A stretch of DNA of 64,000 nt from JAQVEM01 sp964601205 (GTDB taxonomy: Bacteria > Actinomycetota > Humimicrobiia > Humimicrobiales > Humimicrobiaceae), in NCBI GenBank assembly GCA_964601205.1, contig CAZRML010000036.1, forward strand, positions 62,001 through 126,000. The letters are read 5' to 3'. The notes beneath the pieces are model-generated. The model saw only the letters and a program-made list of their open reading frames with translations. It did no database searches and was not told the origin of the DNA. Shown here in pieces: positions 18,689 to 28,501 of this stretch. A program made the position numbers and the translations under genes. The number at the start of each line of letters is the position of its first letter. Position 1 is the first letter of the stretch.

Positions 18689-20227
18689 CTACTTTCCTCC
18701 GTCCATTCTTGGAAACAGTATTTCCCTCTTACCTGTTCTTGTCCCGCCTTCAAATTTTCCCCAGTCTCCATCTTCCTCAATCAAAACCTGCTCTATATTT
18801 TTATTTATCCCCAGCTGATTAAATATTTTCTGGCAGGATGAAGGTATAAAGGGTATAAGCAGGATAGTGGATAATCTTATCATCTCCACCACTTCATATA
18901 GCACTGAATCAAGTTTCTTACTGTCCTGGCCATTCTTACTTTTCGCAAGAACCCATGGCTGGCTGTCTTCAATGTATTTATTTGCCATATTTATAAATTC
19001 CCATACCACGGCAAGATAGTCAGAGAATCTAAAATCCTCAATATATGCGCATGCCTGTCTTTTTACATCCTCCCACTTTTCACTGAAAACCTTATTTACT
19101 GTTTTAGCGGGAATTATCCCATTCCTGTATTTTTCTACCATCACCAGAGTCCTGGAAACCAGATTACCAATATCATTGCTCAGGTCCGAGTTATATCTCC
19201 TTACGAAAGCTTCGTGAGTAAAGGACCCGTCCAGTCCGAATGATATTTCACGGGTAAGATAATATCTTACACCATCAGCTCCGTACTTTTCTGAAACTTC
19301 GTCAGGGTCAAGAATAATTCCTTTGGATTTTGATAATTTCTCCTCCCCCATCAGTAGCCAGCCGTGGACCACAATGTGGCCGGGCAATTCAACTCCCAGT
19401 GACATAAGCATCGCCGGCCAGATTATTGCGTGGAACTTTAATATATCTTTTCCTATATGATGCTGGTCAGCAGGCCAGTATTTATCAAATAAGCTCCTAT
19501 CTTCGGTTCCATATCCCAGAGCCGAAATATAATTTAAAAGAGCGTCTACCCACACATAACAATAATGGTCATGGTCAAACGGGATCTGGACACCCCACTT
19601 AACCGCAGTCCTTGAAATACTTATATCTTTCAATCCCTGCTTAAGGATTCCCAGTACCTCATTTTTTCTGGCTTCAGGTATTATAAAATCAGGATTATCT
19701 TCAATGTGCTTCATTATCCTTTTTTCATATTTTGATAGCTTAAAAAAGTAATTTTCCTCTTTTACATTCTCCACCTCTCCATGACACTGCGGGCATCTGC
19801 CGTCTACCAGCTGTGATTCGAGCAAAAAAGTTTCGCAGGGCACGCAGTATTTACCTTCATAGGTGCCCCTGTAAAGGTCCCCGTTCTCTTTTAACTTAAG
19901 AAGCACGTTCTGAACTACTTTTTCGTGTTTTTTATCTGTGGTTCTTATATAAGAATTATTGCTGATGTTATATAACTTCAGGAGCCTCTTCATATCGGCT
20001 GACATTCTGTCAACATATTCCTGGGGAGTCATACCCTTTTCTACTGCACTTTTGTTTATTTTCTGCCCGTGTTCGTCGGCTCCGGTCAGAAAAAAAGTGT
20101 CCCTGCCTGAAAGAGTGTGGAACCTTGCCACTATATCGGTAAGTATAAATTCATATATCTGGCCCAGGTGAAGTTTTGCATTCATATATGGGATAGCAGT
20201 TGTAATGTAAAATTTTTTTCTTTGCAA
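18689..20227 (-). CDS. metG: Methionyl-tRNA synthetase
   Basis: A 512-residue class I synthetase. The HIGH box is HLGQ (20-23), the KMSKS loop reads KLSKSKG near residue 300, and a Cys4 zinc knuckle (CVPC...CPQC) lies at about 128-148. The C-terminal EMAP/Trbp111 domain of longer MetRS forms is absent. The TTG start is preceded by GGGAG at good spacing. It follows rsmI by 41 bp and is coupled to tatD. Confidence 0.96.
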   Translation of the reverse strand: MQRKKFYITTAIPYMNAKLHLGQIYEFILTDIVARFHTLSGRDTFFLTGADEHGQKINKSAVEKGMTPQEYVDRMSADMKRLLKLYNISNNSYIRTTDKKHEKVVQNVLLKLKENGDLYRGTYEGKYCVPCETFLLESQLVDGRCPQCHGEVENVKEENYFFKLSKYEKRIMKHIEDNPDFIIPEARKNEVLGILKQGLKDISISRTAVKWGVQIPFDHDHYCYVWVDALLNYISALGYGTEDRSLFDKYWPADQHHIGKDILKFHAIIWPAMLMSLGVELPGHIVVHGWLLMGEEKLSKSKGIILDPDEVSEKYGADGVRYYLTREISFGLDGSFTHEAFVRRYNSDLSNDIGNLVSRTLVMVEKYRNGIIPAKTVNKVFSEKWEDVKRQACAYIEDFRFSDYLAVVWEFINMANKYIEDSQPWVLAKSKNGQDSKKLDSVLYEVVEMIRLSTILLIPFIPSSCQKIFNQLGINKNIEQVLIEEDGDWGKFEGGTRTGKREILFPRMDGGK

Positions 20228-20268
20228 TATAAGCTCCCGTGATTTTATTTATTAAAAATATTACCCTT

Positions 20269-21099
20269 CTAAATTTGTGTTGAAATATTATACAATCTTT
20301 GCCTGTCTATGTCATATCTGGACTGTATAATTTTAAGTGAATTTTTTTTACTAAAGCCTTCCTTTAAAAGACGGATGAGTTCCTTTTTTATATCTTCCTC
20401 TGAAAAATTCTTTATAAGCTGCCTTTTGTATCCTTCAACAACCAGGACCATCTCACCCTTTACCTTCTTTTCCTTTATTTTCTCCAGAATACAGTCTAAA
20501 TTGCCCCTTATTGCTTCTTCGTATATTTTTGAAATCTCTCTAACCAGGCTAGCTTTCCGATTGCCAAATCTTTCAATAAGTTCAGAAACCAGGGACTCTA
20601 TTCTCTTTGGAGACTCATAGATTATAAGTGTATAGGGGAAAAATGCCAGCTCAATAAGTTTATTTTTTCTTTTTGCCTTTGCTTTCGGCAGAAAACCCAC
20701 AAATAAAAAACTATCAGTGGGAAGACCGGATACAACCAGGGCGCTTACTGCCGCGTTTGGACCGGGTATTACAGTCAGGGGTATATTTTTTCTTATACAT
20801 TCACTTATTACCTTAAACCCCGGGTCCTGTATGGCCGGTATCCCCGACTCTGAAACCAGGGCGATATCTTCACCTTTTTCAAGTTCATCTATTATATAAC
20901 CAATCCTGGCCTCCCTGTTATATTCATTGTAGCTTATAATATTTTTTTTAAATATATTGTATTTTTGAAGCAGCTTTCGCGTGGTTCTGGTATCTTCCGC
21001 AACAATAAGGCCCGCCTCCCTTAATGTTCTTAAAAGCCTTAAACTTACGTCCTCCAGATTACCAATAGGAGTTGCGCATATAAAAAGAGTGCCGTTAAT
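20269..21099 (-). CDS. rsmI: 16S rRNA 2'-O-ribose C1402 methyltransferase, probable AUU start
   Basis: A 276-residue RsmI: ATPIGNLEDVSLR near the N-terminus, EDTRTTRKLL, SESGIPAIQDPG and IPGPNA are all family motifs in one uninterrupted frame. That frame contains no ATG, GTG or TTG before an internal GTG at 20700, which would delete half the enzyme. ATT at 21099-21097 gives N-terminus MNGTLFICATPIGNL, the usual RsmI start position, and GGAGGG (21109-21104) sits 4 bases upstream. So I place the start at AUU, as in infC. First gene of the operon. Confidence 0.88.
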   Translation of the reverse strand: MNGTLFICATPIGNLEDVSLRLLRTLREAGLIVAEDTRTTRKLLQKYNIFKKNIISYNEYNREARIGYIIDELEKGEDIALVSESGIPAIQDPGFKVISECIRKNIPLTVIPGPNAAVSALVVSGLPTDSFLFVGFLPKAKAKRKNKLIELAFFPYTLIIYESPKRIESLVSELIERFGNRKASLVREISKIYEEAIRGNLDCILEKIKEKKVKGEMVLVVEGYKRQLIKNFSEEDIKKELIRLLKEGFSKKNSLKIIQSRYDIDRQRLYNISTQI

Positions 21100-21386
21100 A
21101 TTACCCTCCGATACATATTACTTTAATTTTATTTCTTTAAACGCTTTTTCCAGATTTACGAATCTAATTTCCGATATATCACTTAACCGCTCTGTTTTTC
21201 CCGCACCTTTCATATATACCATCAAAAGCAACCTTATACAACGGAACATCAAATTTTTTCTTTATTACCCTCAAATCTTTCTATCCAGCATGACTGAATA
21301 ATTATTTATATAATATAAGAATTGTTAAAGCCAATCAAATAAATCAAATCTTGAAAAAAAACAAATATTAAGTCAAAATTTTAACC

Positions 21387-22406
21387 ATGAAATATAAAAA
21401 TTTACCCGGATTCCCCAGAAGGATAATTGTTTCAATTATTATCCTTATCTCTGTCTATTTCCTTGGTTCTATTGGATATATGGTAATTGAAGATATGAGC
21501 TTTATGGATTCACTTTTTATGACCACTATAACCATAACCACTGTGGGTTTCGGGCTGTTAGAACCACTCTCAAAAGCAGGGACCATATTTACAATTTTAC
21601 TAATTATCATAGGAACCGGTACAGTTGCATATATTTTAATAAACTTAACTGACTTTATATTAAGTGAGTTTTTTTTTGGAAGAATAGAAAAAAGAAGGAA
21701 GATAAAAATGATTTCAAAATTAAAGGACCATTACATAATCTGTGGACTGGGCAGGGTAGGACTTGAAATTGCCAGCGAACTTTCGGCAAATAATAAAAAT
21801 TTTATAGTAATTGATAAATCAGATAATGCGATTGAAACTGCAAAACAAAATAACTGGCTGTACATGCAGGGGGACGCTTCTGGTGATGACATTCTTATTG
21901 AAGCCCGGATAAAAGAAGCCAGGTGCTTATTCGCTGCGCTTGATACAGATGCGGAAAACGTATATATAACCCTATCTGCCAAATCTTTAAATCCATCTAT
22001 TTTTATAGTTGCCAGGGCAATGGTTCACGAAACTATCAACAAACTTGAAAAGGCAGGAGCGGATAAGGTAGTCTCGCCTCAACTTATAGGAGGAAGAAGA
22101 ATGGTAGATATGGCGCTCCAGCCCTCAATCTGTGATTTTCTGGATACCATAATGAAGGTAGAAGAAAATGAGATTAAACTGGCAGAAATTGAAATTAAAG
22201 AAAATAGCAGGATTGACGGCATGAGCATACGTGAAGCAGGCACTAAATATGGTATTGAAGCCCTGATTATATCCGTAATTGAAAAAGGAGAAAAAATTTC
22301 AGTCAAAAAAGCAGGCGGGGATACCGGCATGATGCATGGCCATAAAATAATTGCTATCGGCACCGGGGACCAGATAAAACACTTAACGGACCTTGCTTCC
22401 ATGTAA
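21387..22406 (+). CDS. Kch-type potassium channel with RCK (TrkA-N) domain
   Basis: A 339-residue protein. Two membrane helices (about 12-30 and 65-90) flank a pore loop with selectivity filter TTVGFG (51-56), the GFG variant of the K+ filter. A Rossmann NAD/ATP-binding RCK domain follows (GLGRVG, 120-125), then a TrkA-C domain. It resembles MthK/GsuK-type ligand-gated channels. It stands alone and converges with phoU. Confidence 0.9.
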   Translation: MKYKNLPGFPRRIIVSIIILISVYFLGSIGYMVIEDMSFMDSLFMTTITITTVGFGLLEPLSKAGTIFTILLIIIGTGTVAYILINLTDFILSEFFFGRIEKRRKIKMISKLKDHYIICGLGRVGLEIASELSANNKNFIVIDKSDNAIETAKQNNWLYMQGDASGDDILIEARIKEARCLFAALDTDAENVYITLSAKSLNPSIFIVARAMVHETINKLEKAGADKVVSPQLIGGRRMVDMALQPSICDFLDTIMKVEENEIKLAEIEIKENSRIDGMSIREAGTKYGIEALIISVIEKGEKISVKKAGGDTGMMHGHKIIAIGTGDQIKHLTDLASM

Positions 22407-22510
22407 CTTATAATCACATGCAGTTTTTATTCCTGCTTTGATTAAATGCGGCCGGCCACTACCCGGGCAGATAAAGATTGGAACCCCTGCAATTATCGCT
22501 TATTATTGCC

Positions 22511-23179
22511 CTATTCATTGTCCCCAAATACTGCGTAATCTCCACTTAAAAAATATGCTACTCTCTCCCCTATGTTTACGGACTGGTCACCAATTCTTTC
22601 AAGGTATCTGCATGCCAGCACGATACTGGTTACAAATTTTATATCTTTTTCTCTTTTGTGATAAGAAAATAATTTACCCAGGACAATCTTATGGATCTCG
22701 TCAACCATATCATCTGACTTTCCTATCTTTAAAGCCAGTTTTAAATCCTTATTTTTAAAGGACTCAATAGCCCCGTTAAGTTCTGACATGGCGAGGTTCC
22801 CCATTTCTACTATCAAGTCTATAATTTCTCTATCGGGATGTTCCCTATCCTCTTTTGCAAGTCTTTTTACAATTTGAGATATGTTTACCGCCAGGTCACC
22901 AATTCTTTCCAGAGATTTAATTATTATACTTATGGAATGCAAATACCTTAAATCTCTTGCTACCGGCTGGTGTTCGGCCTGCAAAACAATACATTTTTCC
23001 TCAATTGATATATCAAATTCATCAATTTCTTCATCCCCATCTATGACCTTCTGCGCCAGTCCTACGTTCATTTCTATAAAAGCTTTTATCGCAGTACTGA
23101 CCGCTTCCTGTGTTTTGCTGCCCATCAATATCACATCATTGCTGATTTCTTCTATTTTCTGTCCAAATGTTTTTCTCAT
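22511..23179 (-). CDS. phoU: Phosphate transport system regulator PhoU
   Basis: A 222-residue all-helical protein made of two PhoU repeats, each with the ERIGDLAVNI / ERIGDQSVNI metal-binding type motif. PhoU couples the Pst transporter to the PhoR kinase and damps phosphate uptake. It starts 4 bp after the pstA stop and is the last gene of the pho/pst unit. Confidence 0.95.
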   Translation of the reverse strand: MRKTFGQKIEEISNDVILMGSKTQEAVSTAIKAFIEMNVGLAQKVIDGDEEIDEFDISIEEKCIVLQAEHQPVARDLRYLHSISIIIKSLERIGDLAVNISQIVKRLAKEDREHPDREIIDLIVEMGNLAMSELNGAIESFKNKDLKLALKIGKSDDMVDEIHKIVLGKLFSYHKREKDIKFVTSIVLACRYLERIGDQSVNIGERVAYFLSGDYAVFGDNE

Positions 23180-23183
23180 ATTG

Positions 23184-24056
23184 TTATTCCTTTCTAATCA
23201 ACCTGAACCGTGTCCTTATAGCAGTTCCGGAAACAGCAAAAATCAACACCAGAATCAAAAGCACCAGTGCGGTGCCCCACTGCATATCCTCCGGAGTGTC
23301 AGTAAGCTGAGTGGCCAGTACGTAAAGATGATAGGGCAATGCCATCACCTGGCTGAAGATAGAATTCGGTAAATTCGGCTGTGAGAACGCAGCCACGGTA
23401 AACATTATGGGAGCAGTTTCTCCCGCTGCTCTCCCTATTCCTATAACCGACCCGGTTATTATACCCGGCAAAGCCCGCGGCAGCACCACCTTTACTATTG
23501 TCTGCCACCTGGTAGCACCCAGGGCCAGGGAAGCATGTCGGTAAGACTCAGGAACCGTCTTTAATGCCTCCTCTGTAGACGTTATTATAACCGGTAATAT
23601 AAGCAGTGCGAGGGTCAGGGAACCGGCAAGAATTGACCTTCCAAAATTAAGCATCATAACAAAAAACCCCAGCCCGAATAAACCATATACCACAGAAGGC
23701 ACTCCCGACATATTTATAATAGATAGTCTTATTATCCTGGTCAGCCTGTTTTTGGAGGCATACTCATTAAGATAAACCGCCGCTAAAATCCCTACAGGCA
23801 GTGAGAATAAAAAAGTTCCTATCATTAAATAAAGCGTTCCCAGAATGGCAGGAAAAATACCGCCTTCCCTCATACCAAGTTCAGGCTTTCTGGACAAGAA
23901 TTCCCAGTTAATTGCTCCGCTTCCTTTAACTACCAGATACACCACTATCCCAACCACAAATGCTATCACTATAAGGGTTAAAAAAAGTAGAATTGCGTAT
24001 GATACTCTTTCTATGATTCTTTTTCTTTTTCTGCTTATTTCTTTTGCTTCCCACAT
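23184..24056 (-). CDS. pstA: Phosphate ABC transporter permease PstA
   Basis: A 290-residue permease with six predicted helices and the EAA loop (ALGATRWQTIVKVVLPRALPG), which contacts the PstB ATPase. The initial helix (about 20-45) and GPxxxxxS-type periplasmic segments match PstA. It lies 92 bp after pstC. The ATPase gene expected between pstA and phoU is not there. Confidence 0.94.
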   Translation of the reverse strand: MWEAKEISRKRKRIIERVSYAILLFLTLIVIAFVVGIVVYLVVKGSGAINWEFLSRKPELGMREGGIFPAILGTLYLMIGTFLFSLPVGILAAVYLNEYASKNRLTRIIRLSIINMSGVPSVVYGLFGLGFFVMMLNFGRSILAGSLTLALLILPVIITSTEEALKTVPESYRHASLALGATRWQTIVKVVLPRALPGIITGSVIGIGRAAGETAPIMFTVAAFSQPNLPNSIFSQVMALPYHLYVLATQLTDTPEDMQWGTALVLLILVLIFAVSGTAIRTRFRLIRKE

Positions 24057-24148
24057 AATTGATTTTAAGTTTTTAACTTATTTCGCTTTTAGATATTTTT
24101 TTATTATTCAATTCTTTCCCGGCACGATACCGGCATCATCATCAATTT

Positions 24149-25036
24149 TTAACTTCCTCTTATTCTATTTATAAACCTGTCAGAAATGAAATTAATAATA
24201 AAGGTAATTATAAAAAGAATGAGCCCTATTGCGAAAAGAGCTGAATAATGGAGTCCTCCCTGTACGGTTTCTCCCATTTCTGCAGCAATTGTTGCAGTAA
24301 TAGTCCTGACCGGCTGCAACCACGAGAAAACAATCCTCGGTGAGTTCCCGGTCACCATCAGAACAGTCATAGTCTCGCCCACTATCCTCCCCAGCCCCAG
24401 CATTACTGCAGCTACCATACCGGAGGATGCTGATGGTATTACGGTTCGCATGGTTGTTTCCCATTTTGTTGCGCCCAGAGCAATTGAAGCGTGCCTGTAT
24501 TTATCAGGAACCGCATTCACTGCATCTTCTGAAATTGATATAATGGTGGGCAAACTCATAAAAGCCAGCATTACCGAACCGGTAAGAGCCGTAAGCCCTA
24601 CATTCAGGTTAAAGATATTCATAATTATGGGGGCAAGGAGCTTAATGCCGATAAATCCAATTACTACAGAAGGAATGGTTGCCAGAACCTCTATTACCGG
24701 TTTTAATATTTCCCGCAGGACTCTGGGAGCAAGCTCGCCAATATAAATAGCAGTGCCCAGGCCAAGAGGCACGGCAATTACAATTGCACCAAATGTAATC
24801 AGCAATGAACCGGTCAGCAGCGGAAGAAAGCCAAATTCCCCGAGCACCGTTGGAGACCACTTCTGGCCGGTTAAAAACTCCAGGGTTGGATAAGTAGCAA
24901 AGAATTTTATAGAATTCGCAACCAGGAAACCGAGTATTAAAGCCAGGACAATAATTGAAATTATTCCATTTAGAAAAACGAATCTGTGGATAAGGAAGCT
25001 TTTTATTTTTCTCAGTCTAATTTCAAGCCGTGACAT
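24149..25036 (-). CDS. pstC: Phosphate ABC transporter permease PstC
   Basis: A 295-residue permease with six helices and the EAA loop ALGATKWETTMRTVIPSASSG. The N-terminal loop FLTGQKWSPTVLGEFGFLPL is typical of PstC. It pairs with PstA to form the phosphate channel. It is separated from pstS by 179 bp that contain a strong hairpin. Confidence 0.94.
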   Translation of the reverse strand: MSRLEIRLRKIKSFLIHRFVFLNGIISIIVLALILGFLVANSIKFFATYPTLEFLTGQKWSPTVLGEFGFLPLLTGSLLITFGAIVIAVPLGLGTAIYIGELAPRVLREILKPVIEVLATIPSVVIGFIGIKLLAPIIMNIFNLNVGLTALTGSVMLAFMSLPTIISISEDAVNAVPDKYRHASIALGATKWETTMRTVIPSASSGMVAAVMLGLGRIVGETMTVLMVTGNSPRIVFSWLQPVRTITATIAAEMGETVQGGLHYSALFAIGLILFIITFIINFISDRFINRIRGS

Positions 25037-25108
25037 ATCTTCATTTTAAAAGAATTAAAATTTTTTTGCTATCAAATTAAAAAAAAATGATATTCAAACC
25101 TTTGTGCC

Positions 25109-25135
25109 GTGGATATATTAACCAAATATATCCAC
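25109..25135. other. Intergenic hairpin between pstS and pstC
   Basis: Perfect 11-bp inverted repeat GTGGATATATT / AATATATCCAC around a five-base loop. On the pst (minus) strand it is not followed by a T tract, so it is more likely an mRNA-stabilising or processing hairpin than a terminator. It would allow more PstS than PstC/PstA to be made. Confidence 0.6.
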
Positions 25136-25215
25136 AACTTTTTTACTATCACATTATAAGTTTCTTATAGTTACTTACAAAATGAATAAAACACAGTCAA
25201 AATAATACAGAATCT

Positions 25216-26124
25216 TTATTTAACAGGGACAAATCCCTCTCTCGAACCTATTTCTTGCCCTTTATCACTTAATATAAAATCTAAATAGCCTTTTGCTATA
25301 GGAGATAGTTCCTTACCCGGTGAGTAAATATATAATCCTCTGGAGATTGGATAAGAGCCATCTTTTATCGTTTCTATGGAAGCCTCTATCCCTTCCACTT
25401 TTAAAGTCCTGAGGGACTCTTCAAGATACCCCAGTCCGATATATCCAACAGCATTGCTATTATTTTTAATCTGATTTACAACATCAGCGTTTGATTGAAG
25501 CCTTAAAGCAGTTTCCGTATAGTCACTTTTCTTTAGAGTTTTTCCCAGTTGAACTATTTCTTCCAGAAAATATTCCCCCGTACCGGAGCTTGAATCCCTG
25601 GCAACTATAACTATTTCTGCATCCTCACCGCCGACATCCTTCCAGTTATTAACTTCTCCCCTGTATATTCCAGAGAGTTCCTCTACGATAAGGTCATCAA
25701 CAGTTACATTGCTGCTTACTACAACTGCAATTCCATCATAAAGAACGGTGTACTCCTTTATGTCATAGCCGGCATTTCTGGCAGCTTCTATCTCTTCCTC
25801 TTTTATCTGTCTTGAAGCATTCGCAAGGTCGTTTATTCCATTAATCAAATCAGCAATACCTCCGCCGGAACCTCCTCCATTTACAATTATTGTCCCGCCA
25901 TATTCTTTCATAAAAGCCGATGCCCATGCTTCTGAAACCTGAAGAAGGGTTGTAGACCCTGATAATACAAGTTCCTGCCCATCAAAAGGAAGGCCTCCGT
26001 CTGCTTCTACTCCTGCTTTCTCTTCTGGTTTACCCGTATCTCCGCAACCGGCAAAAGCCATACTGCTTATCATTATTACTATAATACCGGCAATAATTAA
26101 CGGTAAAAACTTACTATTTTTCAT
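25216..26124 (-). CDS. pstS: Phosphate-binding lipoprotein PstS
   Basis: A periplasmic-binding-protein homologue that delivers phosphate to PstCA. The chosen ATG (26124) has GGGTGAG upstream and yields MKNSKFLPL, a hydrophobic core and lipobox AFAGC, so the mature protein is lipid-anchored; the frame opens 22 codons further up without a better ribosome site. SGSTTLLQV and RDSSSGTGEYF are the phosphate-contacting loops typical of PstS. A Pho box lies just upstream. Confidence 0.94.
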   Translation of the reverse strand: MKNSKFLPLIIAGIIVIMISSMAFAGCGDTGKPEEKAGVEADGGLPFDGQELVLSGSTTLLQVSEAWASAFMKEYGGTIIVNGGGSGGGIADLINGINDLANASRQIKEEEIEAARNAGYDIKEYTVLYDGIAVVVSSNVTVDDLIVEELSGIYRGEVNNWKDVGGEDAEIVIVARDSSSGTGEYFLEEIVQLGKTLKKSDYTETALRLQSNADVVNQIKNNSNAVGYIGLGYLEESLRTLKVEGIEASIETIKDGSYPISRGLYIYSPGKELSPIAKGYLDFILSDKGQEIGSREGFVPVK

Positions 26125-26194
26125 TTGCTCACCCATCTTTCTTATATTAATTATTTTAAACCGGACAAATATTAACACATAAAAAAGCATATCT

Positions 26195-26234
26195 GGTTAA
26201 AAAAGAATTAAAATAATGTTAAAAAAATATTAAA
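26195..26234 (-). promoter_or_regulatory. Pho box: four 11-bp direct repeats upstream of pstS
   Basis: On the minus strand TTTAATA, TTTAACA, TTTAATT and TTTAACC recur exactly every 11 bp, each separated by a 4-base AT-rich spacer (plus-strand starts 26195, 26206, 26217, 26228). This matches the direct-repeat architecture bound by PhoP/PhoB-type regulators (Bacillus TTAACA-like half sites). It overlaps the phoB stop codon and lies 71-110 bp before the pstS ATG. Confidence 0.78.
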
Positions 26235-26949
26235 AACTGTTTGTAATCTTGTATCCATAGCCATGAACCGTTTTTATAAACCTCTTTCCGAATTCTTTGT
26301 AATTCATTTTCTCTCGTATTCTTCTTATATGAACATCAAGAGTTCTGGTATCTCCGTAATAATCCTCTCCCCATACTTTCTTTATTAATTCCATACGGGG
26401 AACCAGGCAGTTAAGATTCTTTAACAGTGTCAGAACAATGGCGTACTCCTTTGGATTCAGCCTGATTCTTGCTGTGTCAAGAAATATATCGTGCTTTATC
26501 TCATCAACTGCCAGCTTTACTTCCTTAAAAATAAAATTTCCCTTTATAGGCCTGTCCGGGCTGTGATATACACCATTATCAATCCTCCTGAGTACGTTTT
26601 TTACTCTGGCCAGCAGTTCCCTGACTCCAAATGGTTTTACTATATAATCATCGGCGCCCAGCTCCAGCCCGAGAACTTTATCAAGCTCTTCACCCTTTGC
26701 GCTCAGGATTATAACCGGAATATCAGTCTTTTTCTTTATTTCCTTACATATATCAAGCCCTTCCATATCCGGAAGCATTAAATCAAGAATAATTAGGTCG
26801 GGCATAAATTGATTTAAGGAATCTAAAAAACTTCTGCCATCCTTAAAACTTTTAGCCCTGTAGCCTTCTTTTAACAAATTATGCTCCAGAATTTCACATA
26901 TATTTTCTTCATCATCAACAATGTAAATTAGCCTTTGTTTTGGTTCCAT
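26230..26949 (-). CDS. phoB: OmpR/PhoB-family response regulator of the phosphate regulon
   Basis: A 239-residue two-domain regulator. The receiver domain has Asp12/Asp13, phospho-acceptor Asp56 (LIILDLMLPD) and Lys in LSAKG; the C-terminal winged helix ends TVHGYGYKI. Location between phoR and pstS and the Pho box in the next promoter identify it as PhoB/PhoP. It starts 9 bp after the phoR stop, so the order is kinase first, the reverse of the common phoBR order. Confidence 0.93.
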   Translation of the reverse strand: MEPKQRLIYIVDDEENICEILEHNLLKEGYRAKSFKDGRSFLDSLNQFMPDLIILDLMLPDMEGLDICKEIKKKTDIPVIILSAKGEELDKVLGLELGADDYIVKPFGVRELLARVKNVLRRIDNGVYHSPDRPIKGNFIFKEVKLAVDEIKHDIFLDTARIRLNPKEYAIVLTLLKNLNCLVPRMELIKKVWGEDYYGDTRTLDVHIRRIREKMNYKEFGKRFIKTVHGYGYKITNSF

Positions 26950-26958
26950 TTTTAAATA

Positions 26959-28275
26959 TTACTTTTTTGGCATTATTATCTCAAATACAGTTTCTTTACC
27001 GGGGGCACTGCGGGCATTTATCCTTCCTTTGTGTAACTCAACTGTGTGTTTTACGATAGAAAGTCCCAGACCCGACCCAATCTGTCTTGAAGACTTTGAA
27101 CTTTTACCCCTGTAGAATCTCTGAAAAATATAGGGGAGCTCATCTTTATCTATACCTCTGCCATTATCTCTGATTGTAATTAGTATATTGCTCCTATCTT
27201 CCTTTAAATCCACATTTACCTCTGCCCTCTTTCCCCCATAAAATATAGAATTTTCAATAATATTTCTCACCATCCGGGTAAAAAGCTCTTCGTCCGTCTG
27301 ATAATTAATCAAATCGCTACTGCAGTTAAAGCTAATTTTAGTTTCATTTTTTTCCGCCAAAAAATTAAGAGATTTTATAGTCTCCTCTATTAAATAAACA
27401 AGATTATATTCCTTTTCAAACAGGACATTGCGCTTAAATTCTATATTTGAAAGATTTAAAACATCCCTGATTAAAAAATTGAGCCTTTCTACCTCTTCTA
27501 AACTTCTGCCCAGGTAATCTTTTACTTTCTTCCTGTCCATAGATTCATCATTTAAAATTGTATCGATATACCCTCGTATAGAAGTCAGGGGTGTCCTCAT
27601 CTCGTGGGATATATTAGCCACAAACTGGCTTCTTAACCTTGAAAATTCTACCTCCTGTGTAATATTTTCAAACAAAATAAGAAGTTCCTTGCATTTTTCC
27701 CCGTATAACCGTGTACCTGAATTAATGGGAATAATTTCCACAAGAAAACTCCTGTCTTCGTCTCCGTAAAAGGTGATTTTCTTACTGTAGCGATCAGGCT
27801 TATCTAAAACCCTGCCAATTGACTTTTCAAGCTTTTCATTCTTAAAGACAAATGCAGTTTTCCTGCCCAGAACTTCATCCTTTTTTAAATAAAACGAGTT
27901 TAAAATATTTTCATTAATTCTTGAGATTTTCTTACTGCAGTCAATTATTAACGCACCCGGGTCTATACTATTAAGAACCAGATCTACAAGTTCTGTTTCG
28001 CGTTCAATTACTATTTTAGACATTGCCAGTAAATTTTTTGTATCTGCAATTACCGGATTTTTCTGAAGTTCTTCTTCTGTGAAGTCGGGTAAAGCCTTTT
28101 TTCCCCTTAGGTATTTAGTATTAGATTTTAATAACTTATTTATTTCCAGTAACGTATTGTTTTTGTTTTTGAGCTTTATAGCCAGGAGGGATAAAACTAC
28201 AGCCAGAAGCACTATTATTAGAATAGAAAAGTATAAAAGAGCCTGTATTAATAACATCTCATTCAAATTGATCAA
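26959..28275 (-). CDS. phoR: Phosphate-sensing histidine kinase PhoR
   Basis: A 438-residue kinase. One N-terminal membrane helix (about 10-33), a PAS-like sensor region (about 95-205), H box ANISHEMRTPLTS with phospho-His224, N box RNIIENSIFYGG, G1 DNGRGI and G2 GSGLGLSI are all present. The single helix and absence of a large outer domain suggest it senses phosphate through PhoU and the Pst transporter, as known for PhoR. First gene of the phoR-phoB-pstSCA-phoU unit. Confidence 0.93.
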   Translation of the reverse strand: MINLNEMLLIQALLYFSILIIVLLAVVLSLLAIKLKNKNNTLLEINKLLKSNTKYLRGKKALPDFTEEELQKNPVIADTKNLLAMSKIVIERETELVDLVLNSIDPGALIIDCSKKISRINENILNSFYLKKDEVLGRKTAFVFKNEKLEKSIGRVLDKPDRYSKKITFYGDEDRSFLVEIIPINSGTRLYGEKCKELLILFENITQEVEFSRLRSQFVANISHEMRTPLTSIRGYIDTILNDESMDRKKVKDYLGRSLEEVERLNFLIRDVLNLSNIEFKRNVLFEKEYNLVYLIEETIKSLNFLAEKNETKISFNCSSDLINYQTDEELFTRMVRNIIENSIFYGGKRAEVNVDLKEDRSNILITIRDNGRGIDKDELPYIFQRFYRGKSSKSSRQIGSGLGLSIVKHTVELHKGRINARSAPGKETVFEIIMPKK

Positions 28276-28501
28276 TAAACACCAAAAATTTTATTAAAAA
28301 AAATTATAGCATATACATTTTTTTTAAAATACCCTTCAACAATTAATAAAATAATCCGGCATTTATTTGATATCCATTACAGTAACAGGCACTCTGGTTT
28401 ATGATATGCACTGGATTTAAATAAGACTTTATACAGTAAATTTAAAAAAGAATTTATAAAAGTATCTGCTGCAGAATCTGTTTTTTTACCCGCTAAAAGC
28501 C

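Noticed and set aside
20269..20700. A 143-codon frame starting at an internal GTG as the complete gene
   Set aside because: The same frame runs on upstream to 21117 with all N-terminal RsmI motifs, so the GTG is internal.
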